NCBI GenBank assembly: GCA_001579985.1
Contig: LRSR01001891.1
Location: 1 to 55,502 of the forward strand
Reading direction: 5' to 3'
Length of the DNA stretch: 55,502 nucleotides
DNA from: Hypsibius dujardini
Taxonomy: Eukaryota > Tardigrada > Eutardigrada > Parachela > Hypsibiidae
The notes below the pieces were generated by a model, which saw only the letters and a list, made by a program, of their open reading frames with translations, was not told the DNA's origin and ran no database searches. The position numbers were made by a program, and so were the translations under genes. Positions 43,872-55,502 of this stretch are shown piece by piece. How positions within the stretch are numbered: the first letter of the stretch is position 1; every line of letters begins with the position of its first letter.

Positions 43872-44249
43872 TCCTAATTCGAGCCACTACCTCAATACCA
43901 CTTTATTGGGGGGAGGGGAGGACGACGACTCTGCCTCAATCTTGAGCCGTACTACGTTCCAAGTAATAATCCGATCTAAAAGTGTAACATATTATGACAT
44001 TAGCCAAATATTTTTCGGGCTTGGGGGAGGGGGGGCCGGGGCGGAGCTTGTGGTTCAGTTCTGGAATGCAGCGCTCGCCAGTCAAGTTCTCTTAGAGAAA
44101 TATATCTAGCTCCGCCTCCCCCAACTTTCGAAAAAATTTCGTGGTGCCAAACTTAATTATGGAGGAACTATTATTGACATTTTTTATTTTAACATTTATT
44201 CAGCGTTGCATCGTCCTGGCGTTAATACCATTATTGGCTCGAATTAGGA
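43872..44249. mobile_element. 378-bp foldback element with GC-rich core
   Basis: TCCTAATTCGAGCCA at 43872-43886 is exactly mirrored at 44235-44249. Internally, GGGGCGGAGC (about 44039) opposes GCTCCGCCTCCCCC (about 44111). Confidence 0.7.
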
Positions 44250-44580
44250 ATAAGAATAGGTGTTCCGAAATATAGTTCCTTTCTCGCACGTAACAGTTTT
44301 TTGAGCAGAATGACGATGATCACCTCCCCCCAACACCCGGAACGAATAAGTTGTTATCTGTCCTGCTGTTTACACCGTCGCGATCATGAAGTTTCTGCTG
44401 CTGCTGACGCAGTCATGTTTTATTGCCGCATTCCACAATTCATCCGGTTTGCATGCGCTATTTAACAGTCAATGGAAAACGTCAAATTGTATCATTGTCG
44501 CGTCCAATCACCTCCACACACCATTTTCTATATATTTCTGGAGCAAGTCAAAGGTTATTCAAAGTATCATCGACATCATC

Positions 44581-46161
44581 ATGCCTGGACAATCTCTTTC
44601 CCGCTTAATTGTGGCAGTCGTCTTAGTCAGTTTTATCAGCACGGCCACTGCCCAACTAGGGGGCCAATGCCGGAATGGCCAGCCTCTGGTGAACCCCAGA
44701 ACCGGTCAGCAGTGGTATTGCGGAATGGGTTCCAGCACACCCTGCCCCAACGGTTACACCTGCAATGTCCATCCCGCGGATGCCTGGGCGGTCTGCTGCG
44801 CTTCGGCCAATCAACCAATCAATCAGCCGATCGACCAACCCGGCAGCAGCAAGTGCCCATCGGGAGGAAGCGCCTTGATTGACTCCAGCACCGGACAAGA
44901 GTGGTAAGTACTAGCAGGTGGTTGGTTGGTCTCAGTGGTGGAGGGTCAGTAAGTATGATGGCTTGCCATTCATTGTAACTGGCAATCAGTTAGGATGGCG
45001 AAAAGCTGGGCCATCAAGATCATTGTGGTTTTTTGGTTAATTTTAATAGTGATTTAAACTAGGTCATAATAGGCTTTTATTTTATTTAAAATCAGACATT
45101 CGGTGATTTTTATTTCATCTTAAATTATATACTGAAAAACCGTTTTAGTTCCACGGTGGTTTTATATCAGATCTAATTTAAAATACCGAAAAACAACGTG
45201 CTTAATTAAAAGTAAGACTTTGGTCACGTACTGTGTTTTTAGTTCTATTGAAATTTGAAATCTTGATTTAAACAGCACTAGACCAGATGGTTCATTGTCG
45301 GATGGAGTAATGAAACGTCAGGTTGCTGGAAGAACCTAACAAGTCAGAAGCGCGTTTCGGTTACTACGGGTGGCAACGCAACCAACTCCCTTGGGATGCT
45401 TCTGAGGGGGCTAACAATGGTCTGAACTCATGGCATTGCCATTTGATCACGATTTTAAATTTACCGAAAAAAGCTTTGGGGCTAAAGTAAACAATAGACA
45501 ATAAATTATTATAAATGATTAAATATATACCTTTTCATACTCCCTTTATTTCATATGTGTGTCGTACATATTTTTATCATTTACCTCAACCCCAAGTACA
45601 TGTTATTCTCAAAATAAAATTGTGGATCACGTGGCAGTACCGGGGGTTCAGACAACTGCTAGCCCCCCCCCCGAGGGGAGTTGCTAGAGTTGCCATGGTA
45701 GCAAAACGCGCCTCTGTCGAGATTGGTTGGTTAGCACGTCAGGGTGATCGACCACGTTCCGTATCCTGTCTGAAGCTCAGAGTGGTTAGATCCGGCCAAC
45801 AGACATTAACCTCGAGATCCTACTTTATGGGTCATATTATTTTTTTATTGTCCCACGTGTCTGTTGTTGTTCGTATGCTAGGTTCTGCGGGATGGGATCG
45901 TCCAGCAAAGCGTGTCCCAACAACTACGCGTGCAGCGTCCATCCGGCGGATTGGTGGGCCGTCTGCTGCCCTCTTCGCAACAGTCAGCCAAGTGCTCCGG
46001 CAACTACCACCGGTAGAAAGTGCCGAATGGGGAATCCGTTGGTGGACCGAAGCACCGGACGCCAGTGGTTTTGTGGACGCGGTGGAAAAGTCTGCCCCAG
46101 GAGCTATACCTGCAATGTCGATGCGTTGGACCGCTTCGCGGTGTGCTGTCTTAATCAATAG
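44581..46161 (+). CDS. Secreted three-repeat lustrin-type cysteine-rich protein (200 aa, 2 exons)
   Basis: Exons are 44581-44903 and 45882-46161, joined in phase 2 within a TGG codon. The signal peptide is MPGQSLSRLIVAVVLVSFIS, ending near TATAQ. Three lustrin-type repeats follow: CRNGQPLVNPRTGQQWYCG ... HPADAWAVCC, then a Gly/Ser-led one ... HPADWWAVCC, then CRMGNPLVDRSTGRQWFCG ... LDRFAVCC. Linkers are low complexity (NQPINQPIDQP and QPSAPATTTG). The intron interrupts the middle repeat. An in-frame upstream ATG at 44386 (MKFLLLLTQSC) is possible, but the 44581 start gives the better signal peptide. Paralogous to the gene at 40766. Confidence 0.85.
45030..45285. repeat. AT-rich dispersed repeat, related to 4655-4960
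   Basis: Shares CTTTGGTCACG, CGGTGGTTT and nearby AT-rich blocks in the same order with the segment at 4655-4960. Both lie in introns. Confidence 0.45.
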
Positions 46162-48543
46162 AATGGTACCTTGATTGATTGACGGCCAACCTGAAATTTT
46201 CTTTAGAGATTGTGTTGCAGAATGAAGCCCATGTTTCTACAGTTAATAATTGTGGCGTTTGTAATATTAATTCAAAACAGCAAATTTCATTGCTTTATTC
46301 GATAATCTTGAGGTGGAACGGGGGCATCACTTGAAACTGGAATCATTAAAACACATAAGTTAATTTTGGTTTACTTTAAGTGAAGCAAATTTAACACGGA
46401 ATGCTTGATAATTATTCTGAAGTTACATAGGTAAGTTAATTTCGAAATTTAGTTCCTAAATAATATTGCAGGGATTGGTTCATGTAAACTAGAGGCGTAA
46501 TAGACTTATCACAAAAGGGATTAGGCTAATACTCCCCCCGTTCCCCTTCCACCTTTTTGTCCCTTGTTGCTTTTACCAGTGCTGACCAAGGTCTCTTTGA
46601 GTCATAATAACAAATTTAAATATTTTGAAAAGCCAAACTGTTCCGCAATCTTATGGTGTAAAAACTCAGACATTTGGACATTGGTCAAATGAATGGTGTG
46701 GCCATAACACTGGGAGTGAAAATAAAAGTGGGCGTTTTGATTTTTCAATCCGCATTCGCTCAGGCATTGTCCAATATTTAGGGTTTGAACATTTGTTGTG
46801 ATGGGGAAACAATAAGGATTCTAAAAAACCAATCCACATTTCGTTGAGTTAGATGACATTGGTTAATATTGGAAAATATAATAAGGGAGGGGTCGAAAAG
46901 GGGGAAGGGAAGGAAAGGGAACTTGTTGCCTAATAAGGGTCTACAGGAAAACTACGCAAAAACGAAAACGGGAAAACTACAAAAATCCACTTAATCGAAA
47001 AGTGAAAACACGGAAAAACCAGAAATCACCAAATACGGGAGACTACGAAAATTGAAATTATTACAAACGAAAAAGCATAGAAATTAAAACGTTGTTATAC
47101 TGCACTCATATGTTCGTATGTGGGAGTATGTACAGTGTATATGCCTTTCTGTAAGGCCAGGGAAGGACACTGCTTTGCCCATGCCTTCCCTTTTGCTGTT
47201 TTACACTTTCTGCTTTCGCACAGACGCACACAGCGACTCAATTTCACCCCAAATTGGCTAGAGCAAGTGAAAGTAATGGCACAGGAGGGCAAAGGAAGGA
47301 AGATCAATCTGAAAAGCGCGCAATGTTTCGGGGAAGACACGCTGTTACTAACCAGTTTACGTTTGGCGAGCATTTTTAAGTAAGAAATATGTAGCATTTG
47401 CCGGTAAGATAAATCACATTTCCCTTCCCCAAAGAGGCTGATACTTTTAACATTCAAAACAAAGCATTCCTAACTAATTAAGTGTTTCCGGTTGCGAAGT
47501 CATGGATTCTTCTCATATACAGTAACTGACAATGACGGAACTGCCTAGACAATTTTATTTCGAATACCCAGCAGGAGATCGAGTTTTTCACGTTGGACAA
47601 TGACGACGATACTATTAACTAACTAGCTAGATATACAGTAAGCGAGTCAAAACATAGCTTTTTAATGTATTCTGAAATTTTAGTTTTTTCAAGTTTTGTA
47701 GTTTTTTTCCTTTTAAAGTTTTTAGTTTTTCCGTGTTTTAACTTTATTGTTAAATTGGACTTTCGTAATTTTCCTTCTTTCGTTTTCTTCTTTTTCATAT
47801 GGGTCTAATATAAACCTCAGGGAAGGGGCAGTTTTGATTCCAAGTACGAACAACAGAAGTTCCTCTGTTTCAAATTATGCACTTCAAAAAAAGGTGAAGT
47901 CACCCCCACGATCCCATTTCTGTGGGCAACTACACACGTGACCACGTGTGTATGACGTTTGGTCCACTTTGAGTTTTAAAAATAAGAAAAAAATAAACCC
48001 AGAACTCCGAGCTCGAGCACGTCTTTTTAGCGCCAACGAAACGCGATAAAGGAGACACATGCCCGAGAAGACGTGAAAGACTTGTTTTTCTTAAGTTTGT
48101 CATTGCAAGCACCTGCTCTTGCAGCAGCTTCAGACAGAAAAATTTACGATATCCTTCCGTTTAAACGGATATCAATAATTTTGCCGGCCTGAGACCCAAA
48201 CGAACGGTGGTATCATTGCCGTAGGGAACGAGTCTTGTCGCACAGAGGTTGTTGGTGTTTATAACTAAGTCACTACGCCTGAAGTTACGTGTGGGTTAAC
48301 ATTGAACATCGCAAGCCTGTTCGTGTTTGCAGACAATTCACACTCACAACATCATCTGCCACATACAGTCGTTTCTGTTTTGTGATCAACTAAATTGGCA
48401 GTTTATGTGCCCATTCTGTTCTTGTCTGCATATACGATATACCATGAAGGAAAAAAATAAGACTAACCGTTTGCATCGCATCATGATGAAATTGATTCGT
48501 CACCCGCGTCCTTGAATGTGTGTATCTATAAAATATTGGAATC
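46162..48543. other. Gene-free interval
   Basis: About 2.4 kb between the lustrin-type gene and the LRR gene. It contains a copy of the 34690 repeat core (46535-46745, inverted) and a 15-bp perfect inverted pair (AAAACACGGAAAAAC at 47005-47019 and its complement at 47725-47739) surrounded by AAAACTAC motifs. No supportable exon. Confidence 0.55.
46535..46745 (-). repeat. Dispersed repeat, inverted copy of 34690-34910
   Basis: In reverse complement it begins CAAAACGCCCACTTTTAT and continues with TATGGCCACA, CAATTTGGCTT-like, AAATTTGTTAT and GTCAGCAC blocks, in the same order as the segment at 34690-34910. Confidence 0.75.
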
Positions 48544-51500
48544 ATGTGTAAAGCTGTATTATATTCAGTTCTTCCCATCCTACTATTACTGACCGGAGTT
48601 CCGGTAGTGGAAAACAAGTGCTCCCGCCTTCCTTCCGGCAACTGTTGGGTCAACTGTATGCAGAATATTTTTGATGTGATATGCAACGGGTCAGTTGTAA
48701 AAAAACTTTCCAAGAAATTCCCTCAGTATTCCTATATTTTTCCAAATTGTTTCCAAATTGTTATCACTTTTTTTCATTCAAACTTATGCTGTTTCCTAAA
48801 TATATTTCTAACGTTATCTTAATTTTAAAGTTGGAGAAAAATTCTTTACGAATAATGCTCAATTTGTTTTGGGGTTTTTTCAATATTTATTTCAAATTAC
48901 AGATTGGGTACATTCAAATTGTTGCTGATCATTTTCGAACGTTTGCAAATTTTTTCGCATTTTTTTAGCGTCACCGGAGATATGATCCGGCAGGACATTG
49001 CCGTATTTGCGGAAACGCCGCAGCAGTTACGGCTGTATATTTGGTCCTCACCGAAAATTACCCGGCTTTCGGCGGAAATTTTCAGTTCGGTAGCCAAACA
49101 AATCCTCACAGTGGACCTGCAAGACATTGTAAATTTGGACATTTTCCCCGAACTCTTCGGCCTGACGAATTTGATTCGCTTCAACGTGTGGAACAGCCCC
49201 AAACTGGACAGCCTGGACTTGGAGCTGCTGCCGCCCAGTTTATATCGCATTGCCCTGAATAAGGTCGGCGTCACGCATCTGGAGAACGATTTCACCGATA
49301 TCCCATCGCTGCCGAATATGCATGAATTTGTACTGCGAAACGTCACCATTAAAGGCTGGCAGGTACGTGTGGCGTAAATCTGATTTCCGCAATTAAATCG
49401 ATCAAAAAATTATCATCTAGTAAACAGCATTATATTAACAATCAACAAATAATAAAATTGCATTTAAATTAATATAAATTAAAATAAAATATTGGGGGCT
49501 GGTCATTAAAGAATAATTAAATGAAGATGAACATGTATAATTGTATGTCCGTTAAAACTCGATCACCTGACAATTTAGTATTTCAAAACACAAGATTCGT
49601 TCAACCATTGTCGTCTCAAAATCCGTACGAGTACTCGCGTCTGCCTTGTGGGATTTCTAGTTGCTTAATTCCTTTGCCAGATTAGAGTGATAATTCTGTG
49701 AAATGATCAATCAATCAATGCATTTTGACTTGTCATACAGTTATTGCAGCGCGATAATATCTTCGAACGGTCAATTGATCCTTTACGAGTACAACGTGCG
49801 GGAAGCAGTTCTGCTTGTATTACGCATGTGAGGCAAAAACGGATTAACAGAATGAATTTTTTTTCAAATTTAATTTTTGCTTTTTGTTTGAAAAAAGAGA
49901 TTAATAATAGACAACAACGAATCTTAATGAAATTAGAACTGAATCCTCCACTAAAACTAATTTTAAATAAATTCAATTACATTACTCTATTCAAAATTGA
50001 ATTGTTATTTCAAAATCGAACCGATTCCATGATTTGCAGGACAAAATGTCATCAGCGTCATGAGATGTCGAGACCCATTCGAGATTCACTTTAATTAACA
50101 CAAATATCCTATTTTTGAATTTCAGTTTTTCTGATTTCTAAATTGTATTTAATATTTAATCTAAACTACATTAAACATAGTTTTACATGGTTTAAATAAA
50201 ACGATTTATTCTGAAGTGAGTTTCAGTATTAATAAATGGATTTCATTTTACGGCCGGCAGCTTAACTTCCTCAGCGTCTTCCCCAATCTCACCCGGCTGG
50301 AGATCTCCAATTCGACGTTCGATTTCGCTGAGTGGGACCACAGTAAACTGATGGCGAATGTGAAGACAATCAACCGGCTGAAGCTGTCGCAAAATACCGT
50401 CGAAGCCGCCACGGTGGCCGACTCAACGGCCTTCTTCGGCGCATTAATAGACTCGCTGGAGGTGCAGCCGGGAGCGGACGTCGATGTCAGTATGAATCGC
50501 TTGAATATTACCGCACAAGCTGTGCGCAACATGCTCGAGGGCTTTGCCTCGGCCAAACAGCTGAACATACGTGAAAATGTCATCACGGCGCCAGCAAGCG
50601 CCATCGGCGTCATGCTCCGCGGGTTCTCGCAACTGGAAGAGCTGGACATGGGCGACACAAATCTGCAGGCAATTCAAGGTAAGTGCATAGGCGCGTCCCA
50701 TCTAGCTCAGCCTATCGCTTATCCAACTGCTGGGTGAATGGCCGTCTGAAGGATTAAAGTTCTTTCATTATAATGGAAAGAGCAACCGTTCTACTCGGAC
50801 CGACCGCTTGACCGGTTGGTTCTAATGGATCGGTCGGTCAGTACATCGGATGGACAATTGGTCTGTCGATCGGTTGCCTGTTGATCGGTCGATCAGCCGG
50901 TCGGTCAGTCGGTTAGTCGATAAAGTAAGGACACGGTCAAGATGACTAAATAGTATCTTAATCGGTCAGTTTAGTCCAATCGATTGGCCAGCGCGGTCAG
51001 TCGTTGAGTGTGTGGCATTCGACGGACGGCTGAAAAGTATCGCCAGTCGCTCCTGATATTGCAAAGTCGACCCAATCATTGAGTGGCCTGCTGTGCGTTA
51101 GACAGTCAACCCGGAGCGTAAACAAGTTGGCCAAAGTCTTCACGGTCAGCCATCAGCGCACTTAGCATAGTCGCGGCTTAAGTAGATCGTTCGGTCGGGA
51201 CATCGGTTGATCTGACCAGTGGCCGGTTGGTGGGCATCTGGAATGGTTGGTCTCGGGGGGGGGGGGTTCTACTTGGTTGGGTTGGTGATAGTCGAGTGTT
51301 CAACATCTTTTATGCTAAAGTCCATTCGGTTGCCCATCGAGCAGGTTGATCAAGAGCTAGCCAAGGACGAGGGCCAAGGACGAGGATCATTAATCCGCGT
51401 AGTCGGCAGTCAGTCAATAAACAGGCCAAAGGCGCTTTGGAAAAAAATAAGAAGTCATCCCACACAGCCTGCCAAAACCCAAACAACCTCGGCAAAGCTG

Positions 51501-54500
51501 TCCAATATGGAATGCGGAGAACCTAATGGGTTTCGGAAGAGAGATGCGACGGGTTCGCTCTCGCGTGTCAGACTGGTGAGGCGAAAGATTTGCTGTAACA
51601 CATCCGATTGATTGTAGGAGTCACAGAGAGGAGAAACACTACTTGTAGCACGAGTCAAGTCATAAAGCGCCTAAGCGATGCAATCTATCAGAGGCTCGTT
51701 CAGAGTCTTTATAGATCGAAACCAGGACCCCTCATGGCAGCGCCAGCGATTGTGGGTAAAGAGGCAAAATTTTTCTTTAAAGATTGAATCCAAATATGGC
51801 CTCCTGTCGTCGATTATTTTAAAACTTGTTTGGGTGCGCGGGTCTGATTCCCAGGGGCTCCTGGGATTTCAAAATGTTTTCAAAACACCAGTTTTCATCA
51901 AATTTGGACTGTTCGTGAATGTTTTGAACCTTCATATGTATTCGTCATTAGGAAGATTATAATGGACCTCACCAAACCTCAAATTTGAACGAAGAGTTGA
52001 TGTTTTTGAAAATGTTTTGAAATCCCGTGGGCTCTGAAGATCAAACCCCCAGACCTCCCCTACAAATTTTGAAATAATGAGGAACAAGGGGCCGAATTTT
52101 AGGTTAAGTCTTGACAAAAAAATGTATTTTTCCCCTTTGTCCACTTCTGGCCCTAACGTGAGGGATCCTGGTTCCGACCTGTGAGGATCCTAAACGAGCT
52201 TCCAATATATGGTGAGCCACACTAGTGGTGACTCTTACAGAGTATGGGCATGCTAATGATGAGGGCGCTGGACGGACGTTGACAGCCAGTGTTCACAGTG
52301 GTATAGCTTAGACTAACAGGCATTTTCCAGATCTGACTTATGAGCCATATCTGTAGTGCATGTTCTTGATATATTCTAGGTATGTTTGGTGGTCTTCCGA
52401 AGCTAAGGCGGTTAATACTGGACCACAACCAGCTGGTGAACATGACCACGGTCGACATCTTCGAAGGAGTACAATTCACAAATCTCACCTACCTCGATCT
52501 CTCCTACAACGACATCAACCGTTTCTCACCCAGCGACAGCTATGCTCGTATTGTCGCACCGCAAATCTCCTACCTCAACCTGCGCGGCAACAAACTGAAA
52601 GATTTCCTGCCCTCAGTCGAGGAAGACCAAACTGTCATCAACTCTTTCATAAACCTCGATACCCTCATCCTGGCGGACAACGGCATCGTCACGTTCAGCG
52701 GACGGCGCTTGTCAAATTCGTCCAAGCTTAGGGTGCTGGATCTCAGCTGTAACGCAATCCGCAACCTGACAAAAGAAGCCTTCTTGGGGCTTAACAGGCG
52801 GCTGGAAGAGCTCGATCTGAGCATGTGCATTGCTCCGCCGCTTACAGCTCCGTGGATTGACTGGGACGCTTTTACGACTCTTCCTGGGGCTCTGAAGAGA
52901 TTGTATCTACGGTCGGGGAGATATAAGAAGTGGATATTTGGCGTGATCAAACAGTCGGGAATGGCGCTACGGATGTTGCAAGAGCTCTATTTGGATGACA
53001 ACGATATCAGCTTCTTATTGAAAACCACCATTCCCGAGTTGCCCATGCTTAGAGTATTGAGCCTTAGCAGGTAAGACTATTGTACGGTAGGAAAGACTGA
53101 CTTTTGGGCGGGCCATCTTTCTGGAGGGAAGAATAAAAATTAATCATTCAGCGTGAAGCCTGGGGTGACCCAAAAACTTGTTTGGAAATTATAATTTGAG
53201 GGAATGAAGGAGTTTAAGAAGGGACCGTATCCTTATCTTTAATTGAGTAAAGTGAGAGGTACTGGTTTTTATGGAAAATTTAATTTAGTCACTCTGATTC
53301 GCGTTCTCAAACAGTAGTAATAAATCTAGTTTATATCTTTCATTTCACGTCTTACACGATGCCTACCCAATTATACTATCAACTGTACAAATGTACCTAA
53401 AGGGTCCAAACTTGCAACTGTTTGGAAACTGTTTAGTGCGCGAACCAACAGAACGGCTAGTAAGATCGAGGAGCGAAGCGACGAAGTCTTCTCTTCCCCC
53501 AGTATAGGTTGGCAAAAGTGAATGTCTGTCTGTCTCCTTGTCTGTTTGTCCCGTCTACGTCCGCATCACAAAGTACCGTGGGCGTGGTCACCTAATACAC
53601 TCATGACTACAAGATAACGCTACCCGAGTCAAGCCATTTAGCTCGTTCGAGCGGAGCGGAACACAGCGGCAACGCGGCCATTGATTTGTATCTTACCACT
53701 AAATCTAATTTGTAGAAGTCTTTTGAATCAACAAAATTCCGTTGATTGTAAATATGCGCTTCATGGTCTTCGTAACGATCGCACCGTTTGCTAGTAAACA
53801 TTAACTTAGTACATTTACCGTAAGGAAAAACACTTGCTCGATATTTTCAGTATCACTTTTACCATTTTGGCCAGGGCATGCGATTAGGATAGCAAAACTG
53901 AACTGAATTGAGAAACGGAACAAAAAATGAAGTGACAAGGCAAGGGACGGATTTTTCATTTCTGGAGTTTCGAGCCTCTCAAAAACCTAAACTAGATGTT
54001 CTAACTACTGGATTGTCAAGTTAAGACATAAAACTAGTCAAATAATCTCAGTTAAGATTGAATTGGACGCCCTCGGTTTCTGCAGTACCACTAAGTGTAC
54101 GGCTACTTCAAGTCCCAAATTCCTAACCATAGTGTATTTGTAGGAATGCGTTGCAGTCTATCGGGCCTCTCGTCTTTCAAAGTCTACCGAATTTAGTAAC
54201 ACTCCTACTCAACGACAATCAAATTGTAGCCATCGGACGGAACAGTTTCATTAGCATGAAGGCTATGAGGCTGGACTTGAGTGGAAATAATCTCCTGCAA
54301 ATCGAGCCCGGAGCGTTTGACCGAGTTCCACTTCTGCAGTCCTTGATGATTGGTCGAAACCCGGCTGAAGTGCAGGACATGTTCATCGCGGGTGGGAAAA
54401 ACCTAAATTATCTCGGCATTCAGGTAGGGAGGGCAAACTAAACTAAACTAGAACTGAACTCAGTCTAGAGCTAAGCCGAAACTTAAATTTTGGGTTGGTA

Positions 54501-55443
54501 CGGAGGGATGACAGGAACGGCACACTAAATTGAACCATAAAAACTAACTTAAAACAAGATAAAAGCTTAAGATTTGTCACCAAAGATTTGAAATGGGAAA
54601 CCAAATTTTGTTGGCCATGTTCGACTAAAAATAACCAAAAGTTTTATTTACTAGACGAACTAACTAACAAACCAACAAACCATACTTTTAAAAAGAATTA
54701 AGTAACAAATCGTACTATAGTAAGAAAGAAGTAAACAACTAGAAAGAACTAAATAAAAACAAACCTTACTTTGAGAAAGAACTAACAAACAAATCAAACT
54801 AGATAAAAAGAGAACTATTAAACTACACCGATAGAAAGAACTAACTAACAAACCATATTTTTACAAAGAAGTAAATAAAAAACCAAACTAGAGGAAAAAA
54901 TAATTAAAAAACTAAAAGGAAGTAAAAAACAATACTTATTTGCTACTAAAGGTTTTTTGTCCAAAAAGCTTATTCGTTGACTACGCAAATAATATTTGCC
55001 CTCACAGAGTCGGTGGGAATGACAAAACTAAAATAAATTAAAGAGATATATTGAAACTTTTCTGGCAGGGTTATAACAAATCCTGCTTGACGCGGGAATT
55101 TTTCAAGAGTCTACCCGCGTTGCATTGGATCCTCCCGGACGAGTACAACATCATCCTGGTCAATCCCGATGGCATGAAATGGAGCGACGAAGATGTTTAT
55201 CTGGAATCGCAGCTGCAGGTATGCCAGATTGGGTCTGTCGAGCCCGACCACGAGCCGTATCCGAAAATTCCTAGCCTTAAAAACTACGTCAGTGTGACCA
55301 TCCACGACACGGATGATGGTGAAGGGGAGCAGCAGTATCCGGTGATTGCGGCCTTTTTACCGTTGAACTACTGCCCGGTGGCCGATTATGTCGTCAAGCT
55401 CAGCAACGTCATCTGCTCTTCAAGCACAAAAATGTCAGCATAA
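48544..55443 (+). CDS. Secreted leucine-rich-repeat protein (767 aa, 6 exons)
   Basis: Exons are 48544-48689, 48969-49362, 50261-50678, 52380-53070, 54144-54423 and 55069-55443; phases agree (2304 nt). The signal peptide is MCKAVLYSVLPILLLLTGVP, followed by a Cys-rich cap (CSRL, CWVNC). At least a dozen LRRs follow, for example FPNLTRLEISNSTF, LPKLRRLILDHNQL, LTYLDLSYNDINRF, ISYLNLRGNKL, LRVLDLSCNAI, LQELYLDDNDI, LVTLLLNDNQIVAI and MRLDLSGNNLLQIEPGAF. The C-terminal exon has a few Cys (SCLT, LQVCQ, NYCPV, VICSSS) and probably caps the repeats. There is no transmembrane helix, so it is likely secreted, with protein binding as the expected role. Intron 4 (1.7 kb) contains GGTC/GATC simple repeats and a long foldback element. 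Confidence 0.85.
50795..50935. repeat. Degenerate CGGT/GATC simple repeat in LRR intron 4
   Basis: Runs of CGGTCGGTCAGT and GATCGGTCGATC, imperfect. Confidence 0.75.
51716..52177. repeat. Foldback element with arms of about 210 bp in LRR intron 4
   Basis: TCGAAACCAGGACCCCTCA at 51716 pairs with the complement of the sequence ending 52177 (TCGGAACCAGGATCCCTCA). Further in, GGGATTTCAAAATGTTTTC opposes GGGATTTCAAAACATTTTC. No coding capacity. Confidence 0.8.
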
Positions 55444-55502
55444 AAACATTCGTTCTGCACGGACCATTTAGCACAAAGTTTCTTAGAAATCAAGAACGCC
55501 TA

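Larger units (their letters stand above)
41153..44580. other. Gene-free interval filled with short DNA transposons
   Basis: About 3.4 kb between two lustrin-type genes. It holds the 906-bp TA-flanked element, the 158-bp hAT-like MITE and the 378-bp foldback element. I see no exon that can be supported. Confidence 0.6.

Noticed and set aside
44386-44580. In-frame upstream start (MKFLLLLTQSC) for the three-repeat lustrin-type gene
   Set aside because: It would place a long non-conserved stretch before a second, better signal peptide at 44581; kept only as an alternative.
47095-47457. 120-codon minus-strand frame
   Set aside because: Composition is not protein-like, there are no splice or homology cues, and it sits in a repeat-bearing spacer.

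Overview
This is nuclear DNA from a multicellular animal, not a prokaryote. Genes are split by GT..AG introns with consistent phases, and the recognisable proteins are metazoan or eukaryotic: PrimPol, ADAT2, MPP10, RMI1, Rab escort protein, an astacin protease, lustrin-type cysteine-rich secreted proteins and a secreted leucine-rich-repeat protein. Intergenic spaces are short (100-250 bp in the left part) and introns are small to medium, which suggests a small invertebrate genome. I cannot fix the phylum from the sequence alone. Splice junctions below come from reading frame, phase and GT/AG consensus, not from transcripts.

Left block (1-20.7 kb) is a tightly packed housekeeping cluster in alternating orientation. 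An orphan gene (112-1756, minus) and a second orphan (1902 to about 6125, plus) diverge. PrimPol (6325-8426, plus) converges on ADAT2 (8721-9788, minus). ADAT2 diverges from MPP10 (10039-13012, plus), which converges on RMI1 (13124-15382, minus), which diverges from Rab escort protein (15634-20703, plus). The two divergent pairs each share a promoter space of about 250 bp. Introns here are rich in (CTGT)n/(CAGA)n and (AATC)n microsatellites.

Middle block (22-36.6 kb) has an 11-exon secreted astacin protease that ends in a hemopexin-like domain. Next comes a coiled-coil orphan gene whose last exon is interrupted three codons before its stop by a complete, apparently intact piggyBac transposon (30145-33786). 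A minus-strand three-exon secreted sorbosone/glucose-dehydrogenase-like protein (34074-36577) follows, with foldback elements in both of its introns.

Right block (37-55.5 kb) holds a cluster of lustrin-type genes (a degenerate one at 37577, a two-repeat gene at 40766 and a three-repeat gene at 44581) and a 767-residue secreted LRR protein (48544-55443). The spaces between them are filled with short non-autonomous DNA transposons. These include a hAT-like MITE with an 8-bp target duplication, a 906-bp TA-flanked element with 27-bp inverted ends, and several foldback elements.

No CRISPR array, operon, rRNA or convincing tRNA was seen. The most interesting points are the piggyBac that supplies a new stop codon to its host gene and carries a second coding-like segment, a pair of inverted coding fragments showing synonymous divergence, the astacin-hemopexin fusion, a stop-free in-frame PrimPol intron, and a small hairpin family in the introns of housekeeping genes.
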